Source: MSPOR6 sp964652195 | GTDB lineage: Bacteria; Poribacteria; WGA-4E; WGA-3G | Length of the DNA stretch: 64,000 nt | Direction of reading: 5' to 3' | NCBI GenBank assembly: GCA_964652195.1 | Contig: CAZZBB010000057.1 | Location: 1-64,000 of the forward strand | Shown here: positions 43,170 to 51,725 of the stretch, piece by piece | How the letters are laid out: each line of letters opens with the position of its first letter | Position numbering within the stretch: position 1 is the stretch's first letter | Position numbers and translations under genes: made by a program | Notes under the pieces: model-generated | Databases searched by the model: none | Told to the model about the DNA's origin: nothing | What the model saw: the letters and a program-made list of their open reading frames with translations, nothing else

Positions 43170-44233
43170 TGCGGAACGGGTTGATGGAGGCATTGGTGCT
43201 ACACGGTATTGGTGATTTACGACTTGCACAATTGCCTATTCCTACAGTCGCTGATGGACAAGTTCGTGTCCGAATTGGGTATTGTGGTGTATGTGGTTCC
43301 GACATTCCACGTATTTTTTCTAAAGGAACTTACAGTTTTCCTACAGTTTGCGGACATGAATTTGCTGGCACAATAGACGAATGTGGTCCTGGTGTGGAGA
43401 GTATTGCAAAAGGGGACCCAGTCGTTGTATTTCCGCTCCTATGGTGCGGAAAATGCGATGCCTGTGAAAGTGGAAAGTATGTTCAGTGTAGCGACTATGA
43501 CTATCTCGGTTCAAGGAGTGACGGTGCGTTTGCAGAATATGTTGTTGCACCAAAAGAGAACATTATCCGTGTACCGAACGGTGTCTCATTAGAAGAAGCG
43601 GCATTAACAGAACCTGCTGCTGTTGCACTCCATGCTCTACGTCGAGTGAAAGAGTCTCCAGTTGGAAAAACAGTTGCTATATACGGTGTAGGTCCAATTG
43701 GACTCATGGTAGCACAGTGGGCAAGGATATTAGGTGCTGAACAGATACTTCTATTTGACATTCTCAATGAAAAACTGGAATTAGCTGAGAGCTTTGGTTT
43801 TGATAATGTCTACAATACATCCATAGAAGGCGTTGTAGATGTTGTTAACGTCAAGACTGATGGAAAAGGGGCACATACTTGTATTGAGGCTGCAGGAGCA
43901 CCACAAACCTACCTCTATGCATTAGGTAGTGTACGAAGAGGTGGGAGTGTTGTATTTCTCGGAAATCCCGATGCAGATGTCACACTACCAGCAGCACTTA
44001 TATCACAAGTCATGCGGCGCGAGGTAAATATATTTGGAACATGGAATTCAGATTACAGTATATCTGGAAACGATGATGATTGGCGAACAGTATTACAAGC
44101 GATAGCAACTGGCAAATTGAATCTAACATCTTTGATAACACATAAAGTTCCATTGACGAATGGTACACAAACCTTACAGATGATGAAGAATAAGCAAGAA
44201 TTCTACGCGAAAGTACTAATTCATCCATCATAA
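43169..44233 (+). CDS. Zinc-dependent dehydrogenase, galactitol-1-phosphate 5-dehydrogenase-like
   Basis: A 354-residue medium-chain dehydrogenase. Catalytic zinc ligands are C42, H63 and E64; structural zinc ligands are C93, C96, C99 and C107. The cofactor loop is GVGPIGLM. SGLCGSDxPRIF- and GSRxDGGFAEY-like segments (CGVCGSDIPRIF and LGSRSDGAFAEY here) place it near GatD, which oxidises galactitol 1-phosphate to tagatose 6-phosphate. Paired with an epimerase of the Rpe/AlsE fold, a polyol- or ketose-phosphate pathway is likely. GAGGAG is about 8 nt upstream of the ATG. Confidence 0.85.
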   Translation: MRNGLMEALVLHGIGDLRLAQLPIPTVADGQVRVRIGYCGVCGSDIPRIFSKGTYSFPTVCGHEFAGTIDECGPGVESIAKGDPVVVFPLLWCGKCDACESGKYVQCSDYDYLGSRSDGAFAEYVVAPKENIIRVPNGVSLEEAALTEPAAVALHALRRVKESPVGKTVAIYGVGPIGLMVAQWARILGAEQILLFDILNEKLELAESFGFDNVYNTSIEGVVDVVNVKTDGKGAHTCIEAAGAPQTYLYALGSVRRGGSVVFLGNPDADVTLPAALISQVMRREVNIFGTWNSDYSISGNDDDWRTVLQAIATGKLNLTSLITHKVPLTNGTQTLQMMKNKQEFYAKVLIHPS

Positions 44234-44259
44234 TCATAAAACATAGGTAATAGGACACT

Positions 44260-45309
44260 ATGAAAGCAGCGATACTTGAAAGTCTTGACAATATTTCAGT
44301 TCAGGATGTCCCAGATCCGGAAATTGATGATGATTCTGCTCTGATGCGGGTTGAATCTGTAAGTATATGTGGTTCTGATGTACGTATTTTACATCATGGA
44401 AATCCGCGTGTTAAACCTCCCACTATAATTGGACACGAAAACTCTGGTGTGATCGTGAAAACAGGTAAAAACGTCACTCGTGTCAAAGAAGGTGATCGGG
44501 TTTCTATCGGTGCTGATGTACCATGTGGTCAGTGCCATTGGTGTAGAAATGGCCTTGGAAACAATTGCGATATCAACTATGCTATTGGTTACCAAATTCC
44601 AGGTGCTTTTGCACAATATATGAAACTCCCTCGACTGGTCTTGGATGAAGGTCCAGTTACTCCATTTGATACCACCCTTAGTTTTGACGATGCTGCACTT
44701 GCCGAACCTCTTGCTTGTGCAATCAACGGTCTTGAATTAGTTAATATGTCTCTCGGGAAAACGGTTGTGATTATTGGATTGGGACCTATTGGATGTATGA
44801 TGATAGATCTGGTTCGTGTGATGGGGGCAACAAAGGTTATTGGCATTCAAAGAAGTAAGCTGCGGATGGAGATTGCAAAGTATTATGAAGCAGATGTCTA
44901 CATTGCATCTGAGGAAGAAGATGTGGTCGAACGCTGTCGAGAAGAAACCGATGGCCAAGGACCTGATATTGTTGTTACCACTTGTGGTTCCGTTGAAGCT
45001 CATGAACAAGCAGTAGAAATGGTTGCACACCGTGGATATGTCAACCTTTTCGGTGGTCTACCGAAAACAATGCGTCCGATGAGTATCCTATCAAATGTAA
45101 TCCACTATAAAGAATGTTTCGTCACAGGTTCTCATGGTTGTGTTCCCCGTCATCACGAATTGGCAGTTCGTCTTCTTGAAAAAGGTTTGGTGCGGGTTGA
45201 GCCATTAATTACGCATCATTTTCCACTAATTGAAATTGATAAAGCTTTTGAAGCAATGGAATCTCGGAAAGGTATGAAGATAATGATTCATCCTCATGCA
45301 TCATCATAA
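44260..45309 (+). CDS. Zinc-dependent medium-chain dehydrogenase
   Basis: A 349-residue MDR-family enzyme related to sorbitol or threonine dehydrogenases. Catalytic zinc ligands are C37, H59 and E60; structural zinc cysteines are C89, C92, C95 and C103. The nucleotide loop is GLGPIGCMM. It is clearly paralogous to the gene upstream, 26 nt away, and probably takes the next oxidation step or a stereoisomer of the same substrate. Substrate is unknown. Confidence 0.85.
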   Translation: MKAAILESLDNISVQDVPDPEIDDDSALMRVESVSICGSDVRILHHGNPRVKPPTIIGHENSGVIVKTGKNVTRVKEGDRVSIGADVPCGQCHWCRNGLGNNCDINYAIGYQIPGAFAQYMKLPRLVLDEGPVTPFDTTLSFDDAALAEPLACAINGLELVNMSLGKTVVIIGLGPIGCMMIDLVRVMGATKVIGIQRSKLRMEIAKYYEADVYIASEEEDVVERCREETDGQGPDIVVTTCGSVEAHEQAVEMVAHRGYVNLFGGLPKTMRPMSILSNVIHYKECFVTGSHGCVPRHHELAVRLLEKGLVRVEPLITHHFPLIEIDKAFEAMESRKGMKIMIHPHASS

Positions 45310-45353
45310 TATATGTGTTAGTCAGTATTCAGGTGAAATAATCGTAAATACTT

Positions 45354-45869
45354 ATGACCGATTTTACAAATTACATACGAGATATACCGAATTTTCCTAT
45401 CCAAGGTATAACATTTAAGGATATTACACCGCTTTTAAGAAATGGTCCTGCGTTTAATGCTGCAATAGAAGTATTTGCTGACCGATATAAATCTGAGTCA
45501 ATAGATGTCATAATTGGGATTGATGCTCGTGGATTTATAGTGGCGGCAGCCTTGGCTCAAAGGCTTGGTATCGGTTTTGTACCAATTCGGAAAAGTGGTA
45601 AACTGCCTTTTGAGTGTTATGAAGTGACGTATGATCTTGAATATGGACGGGATACTCTTGCTATACATAAAGATGCTTTCCCCGAAGGAAGTCGTGTCCT
45701 TATATGTGATGATGTATTAGCTACGGGTGGTACACTTGCCGCCTCAGTTGAACTTGTTGAAAAACTTAGCGGTACCATAATCGGTATAGCCCTTTTAATT
45801 GAACTCAAGGAACTTGATGGTAGAAAGAAGATAGAAAATCAACCGGTCTTTTCTCTCGTTGAATTCTGA
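45354..45869 (+). CDS. apt: Adenine phosphoribosyltransferase
   Basis: A 171-residue purine-salvage enzyme forming AMP from adenine and PRPP. FPIQGITFKDITPLL is the family N-terminus; LICDDVLATGGTLAASVEL is the PRPP-binding loop. IGIDARGFIVAAALA and FVPIRKSGKLP are also typical. Its final codons overlap the predicted promoter of tRNA-Arg. Confidence 0.95.
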   Translation: MTDFTNYIRDIPNFPIQGITFKDITPLLRNGPAFNAAIEVFADRYKSESIDVIIGIDARGFIVAAALAQRLGIGFVPIRKSGKLPFECYEVTYDLEYGRDTLAIHKDAFPEGSRVLICDDVLATGGTLAASVELVEKLSGTIIGIALLIELKELDGRKKIENQPVFSLVEF

Positions 45870-45887
45870 AATATACTATGTTATAAT
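45859..45887 (+). promoter_or_regulatory. Sigma-70 promoter for tRNA-Arg
   Basis: TTGAAT (45859-45864), a 17 bp spacer and TATAAT (45882-45887) with TG upstream of the -10. Transcription would begin near 45894, about 50 nt before the tRNA. The -35 lies inside the last codons of apt. Confidence 0.6.
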
Positions 45888-45944
45888 TTCCTGTTGCAAA
45901 TTCAAGGATTCAGAGTCAATAATACGAGAGATAAGAGTGTTGAC

Positions 45945-46017
45945 GCGCCTGTAGCTCAGGGGATAGAGCAGGGGCTTCCTAAGCCTCGTGTCGGGGGTTC
46001 GATTCCTCCCAGGCGCA
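45945..46017 (+). tRNA. tRNA-Arg (anticodon CCT)
   Basis: A 73 nt cloverleaf: acceptor arm GCGCCTG/CAGGCGC, D-arm GCTC...GAGC, anticodon arm GGGGC-TTCCTAA-GCCTC with anticodon CCT reading AGG, and T-arm GGGGG-TTCGATT-CCTCC. The discriminator is A. No CCA follows in the DNA, so the 3' end depends on the CCA-adding enzyme at 31743. Confidence 0.96.
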
Positions 46018-46207
46018 CTTTTTACTGTGCCCATACTATGGATTGGGATACAGATAATTGACATAGAATTACGGATGTGGATTTAAACCAAACGTCAATC
46101 ACCTTAAACTCAGTTAGATTTTCTGAACCACCAATCTATTGTAAGAAAATAAAACTATACATAATTCTTGCATCCGTAAATTTAGTTATAGAACACAGGA
46201 GCATTTG

Positions 46208-48154
46208 ATGTACAGATTCAATATCTGGAGAATTGTTTTAATTTTAGGCATTTTACTATTATCAGTATTATACCTTATCCCTACACTGGACAAATTATAC
46301 CTGCCATTGTATGGAAATATACCACGCGTGTTGCAGGAGAGAATCCCACAGTTTGAAATCACAGAAGATAATGCTTTCAGAATTGATTTATCATCGGTAG
46401 ATCTACCAGAGGGAACTAATTTCCAAGAAGCAACCGAAGAACTGCAGGATGTTTTCTATGTCCATTTAAATAAACTCGGATTAGAAGAGACAATAGACTA
46501 TCAATTTAATACAACTGAAGACAAAGAGTTTTTCGTTAACTTAATTTCCGATAAAGCTAAAGAAAATCCTGCTGGAACGTTGGATAATTTACATCTTTAC
46601 GGAAGTTTACCCATGAGTTTAAGAAGTATACTCCCTGAGAATCGATTAAAGTTAGGTTTAGACTTGAAGGGCGGGGTGCACCTTGTTCTTGAGATCAATC
46701 TTGAAGAATCCAAAAAAGCTCTACTAAAAGAAAACGCTTTCTCTATTCCAGAGAGTCTTAGAGCTGAACAGGTTTTGTGTAGACAAGCTGAACAAGTCCC
46801 CAACGAAGATGCCTTAAACGTACTCATAGAAATTCCATCTCGTCTTAGATCAGACCAAGAAGAAAAGAAAAAATATCTTGATAAAGCCGTCGAACTGTTA
46901 AATGATGTGAACTTTTTCGAAAATGCGGAGGTATTAGTAGAGAAGGATACACAAACTACTTATCGTCTGCGACTTAGTGCTAAAGGGATGAATGAATATA
47001 GCGATCAAGCCATAGAACAGGTGTTGATAGTCTTACGAAATCGTGTTGATGCCTTTGGTGTTTCTGAACCATCCATCACTCCGGAAGCAAATAGACCTCG
47101 AATCATCGTTGAACTTCCGGGAGCAAAAGATTCATCAAAACCGCTCCGGATTGTACAAACAATGGGACGGTTAGAGTTTAAGATTGTAAAGAAATCACCC
47201 TCTGGTGGAAGTATATGGTCCGGGTCAGCGGATACCGCGCCTCCAAACGACCTACCTGAAAACAGTGAAATTCGTTATCATCACGAAACAGGTAACTGGT
47301 ATGTTCTTGAAAGTCCGGTATTATTATCAGGTCATCATATTACTAAAGCACGACCCAGTTCAGGACGAACCAGTTTTGAGATTGTTGTTCTCATTGATTT
47401 TGATGGTGAAGGTGCACGTAAATTTGCACAAATTACTGGTAATCATATCGGTGAACACTTAGCTATACTCCTTGATGACAAAGTACAGTCAGCTCCAGTC
47501 ATTAATTCTCAAATATTTAATACGGCAATGATTGAAGGGAATTTCAGCTTTGAGGAGGCAAACTATCTCTCTAATATCTTAAAAGCGGGGGCGTTCCCTG
47601 TTGGGGTTCAGGTAGGCGAGGAACGAGCTGTAGGTCCTACATTAGGGAAGAATTCTATTGAGAACGGGGTGAAAGCAGCTATCATCGGTTTAGCAGGTGT
47701 GTTGGTGTTCATGGTTATCTATTATAGGTTTTCCGGTTTAATTGCTATCGTCGCTCTCGTATTTAATATGGTAATTATTCTCGGTGCATTAGCAGGATTC
47801 GGGGCGGCATTAACACTCCCCGGTATAGCCGGTCTTATACTCACTATAGGAATGTCAGTTGACGCAAATGTTCTGATTTTCGAACGAATACGTGAGGAAT
47901 TGCGATCAGAAAAACCTGTATGGCAAGCAATTACAAGCGGATATCAACGCGCATTTGTGACTATCTTAGATGCAAACCTTACGACCTTTTTTACCGCACT
48001 TGTCCTATATCAGTTTGGAACAGGTCCAATAAGAGGGTTTGCAGTAACACTTGGTATCGGTATTCTTGCCAGTATGTTCACAGCAATTGTTGTCACCCGT
48101 GAAATCTACGGACTGACTATAGGAAATCGGGATGTGAAGAAATTAAGCATCTAA
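46208..48154 (+). CDS. secD: Protein translocase subunit SecD
   Basis: A 648-residue RND-fold membrane protein that, with SecF, uses proton motive force to pull exported proteins across. GLDLKGGVHLVLEI is the D1 signature, followed by two periplasmic P1 domains and a helix bundle with VGEERAVGPTLG and SVDANVLIFERIREE. The start at ATG 46208 has AGGA 7 nt upstream; a TTG lies immediately before it. secF follows after about 100 bp. Confidence 0.95.
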   Translation: MYRFNIWRIVLILGILLLSVLYLIPTLDKLYLPLYGNIPRVLQERIPQFEITEDNAFRIDLSSVDLPEGTNFQEATEELQDVFYVHLNKLGLEETIDYQFNTTEDKEFFVNLISDKAKENPAGTLDNLHLYGSLPMSLRSILPENRLKLGLDLKGGVHLVLEINLEESKKALLKENAFSIPESLRAEQVLCRQAEQVPNEDALNVLIEIPSRLRSDQEEKKKYLDKAVELLNDVNFFENAEVLVEKDTQTTYRLRLSAKGMNEYSDQAIEQVLIVLRNRVDAFGVSEPSITPEANRPRIIVELPGAKDSSKPLRIVQTMGRLEFKIVKKSPSGGSIWSGSADTAPPNDLPENSEIRYHHETGNWYVLESPVLLSGHHITKARPSSGRTSFEIVVLIDFDGEGARKFAQITGNHIGEHLAILLDDKVQSAPVINSQIFNTAMIEGNFSFEEANYLSNILKAGAFPVGVQVGEERAVGPTLGKNSIENGVKAAIIGLAGVLVFMVIYYRFSGLIAIVALVFNMVIILGALAGFGAALTLPGIAGLILTIGMSVDANVLIFERIREELRSEKPVWQAITSGYQRAFVTILDANLTTFFTALVLYQFGTGPIRGFAVTLGIGILASMFTAIVVTREIYGLTIGNRDVKKLSI

Positions 48155-48256
48155 TTACAGGAGACAATTTCCATCACAGTAGTTTCTATTATACAGAATA
48201 GATTTGAAATATCGACATTTCACTACGAAGTGATGGAAGATTGAGAGGATATAAAA

Positions 48257-49432
48257 TTGCAACTATTAAGAGATACAAAATTTGATTTTATCAACAAATA
48301 CCGTTCTGGGTTTACTTTCTCTGCCATATTAATCTTAATCGGAATTGTGTTCCTCGTCATCCATGGTGGTCCAAATTTTGGAATAGACTTTCGTGGTGGT
48401 GTTAAGATTGAAGCAATATTCAGTAAATCTATAACAGAAGCAGAATTGAAAACAAAGCTATCGGAATTAGGGTATGGAGATGCAAAAATACAAATTGATC
48501 CGAATGAGAATAAAGCATTCATCTCTATGGGATACCGTCCCGAATTTCAGAAACAGTCGTTTAACATACCCATACAAGGTGATCCTGGCGATGCTACTGC
48601 CACAAAACTAAAAGTCAGCAGTACAAATCCACAGATACATCTATTATCGGTTAATGATACCGTTGAATTGATTGATGGTGATGAACGACGAGTCAACGAA
48701 ATTATTGCTTTGGAACCAGTTACTGAACCCAACATGATTGATGTTACATTTATTACATTTGCAAACGCATTTGGGATAGACTTATCTGAAAATGCTACAA
48801 TTCAGATACAGGCAAGTATTGGAAGAATACTTACCGACGCACTTCTTGAAGGTGGGGAGGGATGGACTGCTGTTTCGGATAGTGTGAATGTTACTGAAGT
48901 AGGACCAAGTGTTGGGAAAGATCTCAAATGGTCAGCTTTATGGTCTGTTCTCGCGTCAATTGCAATCTTACTGGTTTATATTTCGTGGCGATTCGAATTC
49001 CGTTTTGCTATCGGTGCTATTGCAGCTCTTGTCCATGATGTTCTTATTACACTGGGTCTATTTGCCGTCCTCACAAAAGAGATCAATCTACCAACGGTTG
49101 CTGCGTTTCTTACAATTATCGGTTATTCACTCAATGACACAATTGTTGTATTTGACAGAATTCGCGAAAATGGTATATCTTTGCGTGGTACTGAATACAT
49201 AGATGTCGTAAATCGTAGTATCAATCAGTCGCTCAGTAGAACAGTGATTACATCCATAACAACTTTATTTGTGGTTATCGTAATTTTTGTACTCTCCAGT
49301 GCAGGTGAAGAAATCAATACATTTGCTTTAGCGTTGATTGTCGGTGTGCTTATTGGAACATATTCCTCTATTTTCATCGCCAGTCCTATCCTATACTTAT
49401 GGCAGCGTAGAGAACATAATCAGGAGGCGTAG
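48257..49432 (+). CDS. secF: Protein translocase subunit SecF
   Basis: A 391-residue partner of SecD. GIDFRGGVKIEAIF at residues 40-55, VGPSVGKDL, and the membrane bundle SLNDTIVVFDRIREN are diagnostic. An unusual 80-residue periplasmic insertion (about 75-150) is longer than in E. coli SecF. TTG is the start codon, with AGAGGA about 9 nt upstream. The yaaA-like gene begins 3 nt after the stop. Confidence 0.94.
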   Translation: MQLLRDTKFDFINKYRSGFTFSAILILIGIVFLVIHGGPNFGIDFRGGVKIEAIFSKSITEAELKTKLSELGYGDAKIQIDPNENKAFISMGYRPEFQKQSFNIPIQGDPGDATATKLKVSSTNPQIHLLSVNDTVELIDGDERRVNEIIALEPVTEPNMIDVTFITFANAFGIDLSENATIQIQASIGRILTDALLEGGEGWTAVSDSVNVTEVGPSVGKDLKWSALWSVLASIAILLVYISWRFEFRFAIGAIAALVHDVLITLGLFAVLTKEINLPTVAAFLTIIGYSLNDTIVVFDRIRENGISLRGTEYIDVVNRSINQSLSRTVITSITTLFVVIVIFVLSSAGEEINTFALALIVGVLIGTYSSIFIASPILYLWQRREHNQEA

Positions 49433-49435
49433 TGC

Positions 49436-50173
49436 GTGAAGGTATTGGTTTTTAACTCTTATACAACGGGACAGAAGCATAAAATTGATAATCCTCTTGA
49501 TGCTGATGATTGTAGTTCACCAGACCGTTTAAAATCGAGAATCAAGGAACTGTGTGGTTTTAATGAAGAAGGTTGGCACGACAAAGATAGAGATTTTCGG
49601 TTACCGGCTAAGGATATGTTCACTGGACCCCTTTATGTTGAGTTACGTAAAGGATTAGACCAGATTCGTGAACACAAGAATTATAGTAAGCATTCTATAG
49701 ATCTGTATTTCCCATGGTATCATTGTCGTGTGGACGGCAAGATGGATCCGGTCAACGAAGAAGATATCATCGTTCCGTTTGATACTTCTCCGCTTCATGA
49801 GCTGGATATTTTAGAATTAGATGATACTGGTGTTCCTGAACGAACAATTGCTTTACTCGAAGGTTATGACCTTGTATTTTCATTATTAAGGACTGATGAT
49901 ATAGCGTCATTGCAACGTGTATTTGAAGTAGAACGTTCAGTTCCTATAATCTTTCTACTTCCAAAAAGCCAGAAAAAAGCAGTAGATGAGAATCTGCCTA
50001 ATGTTTATGTTGTTGAAACAGGAAGTGCTTTGCAAAAGAGTCTCCGGACAACAAATTTTGCACTGAAAGGTGTTGTTATGAAGAAATTGTGCGAAGCTGC
50101 ATGTGAACAAGGTTTTGAGGTATTTGAGCAGGTAAAAGAAAATCCAGAAGTGTTACTTGATATTGTCAAGTAA
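49436..50173 (+). CDS. YaaA/DUF6884-like protein
   Basis: A 245-residue protein resembling the YaaA/DUF6884 superfamily. The YaaA-type phrases are LPAKDMFTGPLYVEL, which parallels the ALxLYTGPLF motif, and YFPWYHCRVDGKMDP...IVPFDTSP, which parallels a later conserved block. E. coli YaaA lowers DNA damage under peroxide stress. Similarity is by motif only, so function is unproven. A GTG start at 49436 has AGGAGG about 9 nt upstream. It sits directly behind secF and before a sigma-54 regulator. Confidence 0.52.
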   Translation: MKVLVFNSYTTGQKHKIDNPLDADDCSSPDRLKSRIKELCGFNEEGWHDKDRDFRLPAKDMFTGPLYVELRKGLDQIREHKNYSKHSIDLYFPWYHCRVDGKMDPVNEEDIIVPFDTSPLHELDILELDDTGVPERTIALLEGYDLVFSLLRTDDIASLQRVFEVERSVPIIFLLPKSQKKAVDENLPNVYVVETGSALQKSLRTTNFALKGVVMKKLCEAACEQGFEVFEQVKENPEVLLDIVK

Positions 50174-50215
50174 GTTAGTTGTATATACTTCCAACGGGTC
50201 TAAAGGGAGAGATAA

Positions 50216-51598
50216 ATGAATCTTCCAACACCCCTTTCCAATCCACCATCATACCCTATAATAGGTAAATCTGAACAGATACAATCTGTATGGCGTAAAG
50301 TTGCGAAAGTTGCTCCAACAGATGCTACTGTCCTTATCACAGGGGAAACTGGTGTTGGGAAAGAGGTTATCGCAGAAACCATACACGAAAATAGTCAGCG
50401 GAAAAGCAAAGTCTTTAAAGCTGTTAACTGTGGCGTATTCTACCAAGACCTTCTTCAGAGTGAACTCTTTGGACATGAAAAAGGTGCATTTACAGGGGCA
50501 ACAGGACAGCGACGGGGTGTGTTTGAACTGGCTGATGGGGGAACACTATTTCTTGATGAAATAGCTGAGATGTCTCCCGAAGTTCAAGTGAAATTTCTAC
50601 GCGTATTAGAAACACAGGAATTTACTCGACTTGGGGGTGAAAAGAATGTAAAGGTTGATGTCCGTATTATTGCTGCTACAAACGTCAATCTTGGACATTC
50701 GGTTCAAACAGATAAGTTCCGAGAAGATCTCTATTACCGTTTAAACCTGTTCCATATTCGAATACCACCGTTAAGAGAAAGACGCGAGGATATTCCTCTC
50801 TTTGTGGATGCTTTTATCTCTGAATTAAGTGATAAGCATAGTAAGCAGGTTACGGGGATAAAACCTGAAGCACTTCACTATCTTCAAAATGCCGTATGGT
50901 ATGGAAACGTCCGTCAACTCAAAAATGCCATTGAAGCTGCTATCATACTAACAGCCTCTGATGAGATTGAATTAAAAGACATTCCAACAGATATAGAATC
51001 CGAACATACAAAATATCCAATACAAATTCTTGATGAGTCAGGGACATCCATAAAGGTTGTAAATCCTGATCCGCAATTAATCGCAACAGAAAGCGAAGCA
51101 GTTTACAAAACGATTCTTGGACTCATTCTTTCTGCAGTCCGGTTACTGGAACCCCATGCACATGATACCGATGAGATGCCATCACTTATTCCTGATGATG
51201 ACACCAGTTGGTTACAGGTGACAGAAACGGAAGATACTACATCAATTCTTAGAAAGACTTTAGACGTACTTTCAACCATTGCTAAAGCAGTTGAACAAAG
51301 AACTGAAGAGGGATTAATCCCGTTACCGATTCCAGAAAACGGACGAAGTGGCATACAATCTCCTATTGGCACTCATGGTGGAGTTGAAGAAGATTCAATC
51401 GGACGGGTTGGTATGACTATGGAAGAAATTGAGAGGGAAGCGATTGAGAAAACGTTGGCAGAGACGGGAAATAATAAGACCGAAGCAGCAAGGATTCTAA
51501 ATATTGGTGTGCGTACTTTACATAGAAAATTGGATGTCTATAAACAGGACGATGAATCGGATAGTGATATATTGATTTCAGAAGAGTCTGAGGAATAA
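50216..51598 (+). CDS. Sigma-54-dependent transcriptional activator
   Basis: A 460-residue bacterial enhancer-binding protein. Walker A is GETGVGKE (43-50, K49), the sigma-54 contact loop GAFTGA is at 90-95, and GGTLFLDEI is Walker B. A 150-residue insert of low similarity separates the AAA+ domain (about 20-250) from the C-terminal Fis-type helix-turn-helix NKTEAARILNIGVRTLHRKL (about 425-445). No N-terminal receiver, PAS or GAF domain precedes the ATPase, so it may be controlled by expression or a partner. It implies that the genome encodes RpoN. Operon-mates secF and the YaaA-like gene lie just upstream. Confidence 0.9.
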   Translation: MNLPTPLSNPPSYPIIGKSEQIQSVWRKVAKVAPTDATVLITGETGVGKEVIAETIHENSQRKSKVFKAVNCGVFYQDLLQSELFGHEKGAFTGATGQRRGVFELADGGTLFLDEIAEMSPEVQVKFLRVLETQEFTRLGGEKNVKVDVRIIAATNVNLGHSVQTDKFREDLYYRLNLFHIRIPPLRERREDIPLFVDAFISELSDKHSKQVTGIKPEALHYLQNAVWYGNVRQLKNAIEAAIILTASDEIELKDIPTDIESEHTKYPIQILDESGTSIKVVNPDPQLIATESEAVYKTILGLILSAVRLLEPHAHDTDEMPSLIPDDDTSWLQVTETEDTTSILRKTLDVLSTIAKAVEQRTEEGLIPLPIPENGRSGIQSPIGTHGGVEEDSIGRVGMTMEEIEREAIEKTLAETGNNKTEAARILNIGVRTLHRKLDVYKQDDESDSDILISEESEE

Positions 51599-51614
51599 CG
51601 TAATAGATTATTCG

Positions 51615-51725
51615 TTATACAAAAAGATCCTCTACAAGACATTGAAAACCTTCTATTATTTCATCACCCTCAAGGATATCATCCCCACGTAGAATAATAA
51701 TATCCTCATTCAGAATCCACTGCAC
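51615..51725 (-). pseudogene. Possible TrkA-C (RCK) domain remnant
   Basis: A frame overlapping the end of the M14 gene encodes ILNEDIIILRGDDILEGDEI and then IEGF...LVEDLFV. This resembles the last strands of a TrkA_C domain (the RG-D-x-x-L-x-x-GD-x-(I/V) pattern). There is no upstream part of a Trk gene, so if the match is real it is a fragment left after rearrangement. Chance similarity is possible in 36 residues. Confidence 0.3.

Noticed and set aside
42404..45808. Many antisense frames in the sugar operon
   Set aside because: They are reverse-strand shadows of well-supported genes and resemble nothing.
45876..46064. 62-codon frame on the minus strand
   Set aside because: It lies across tRNA-Arg and is the usual antisense artefact of a tRNA gene.
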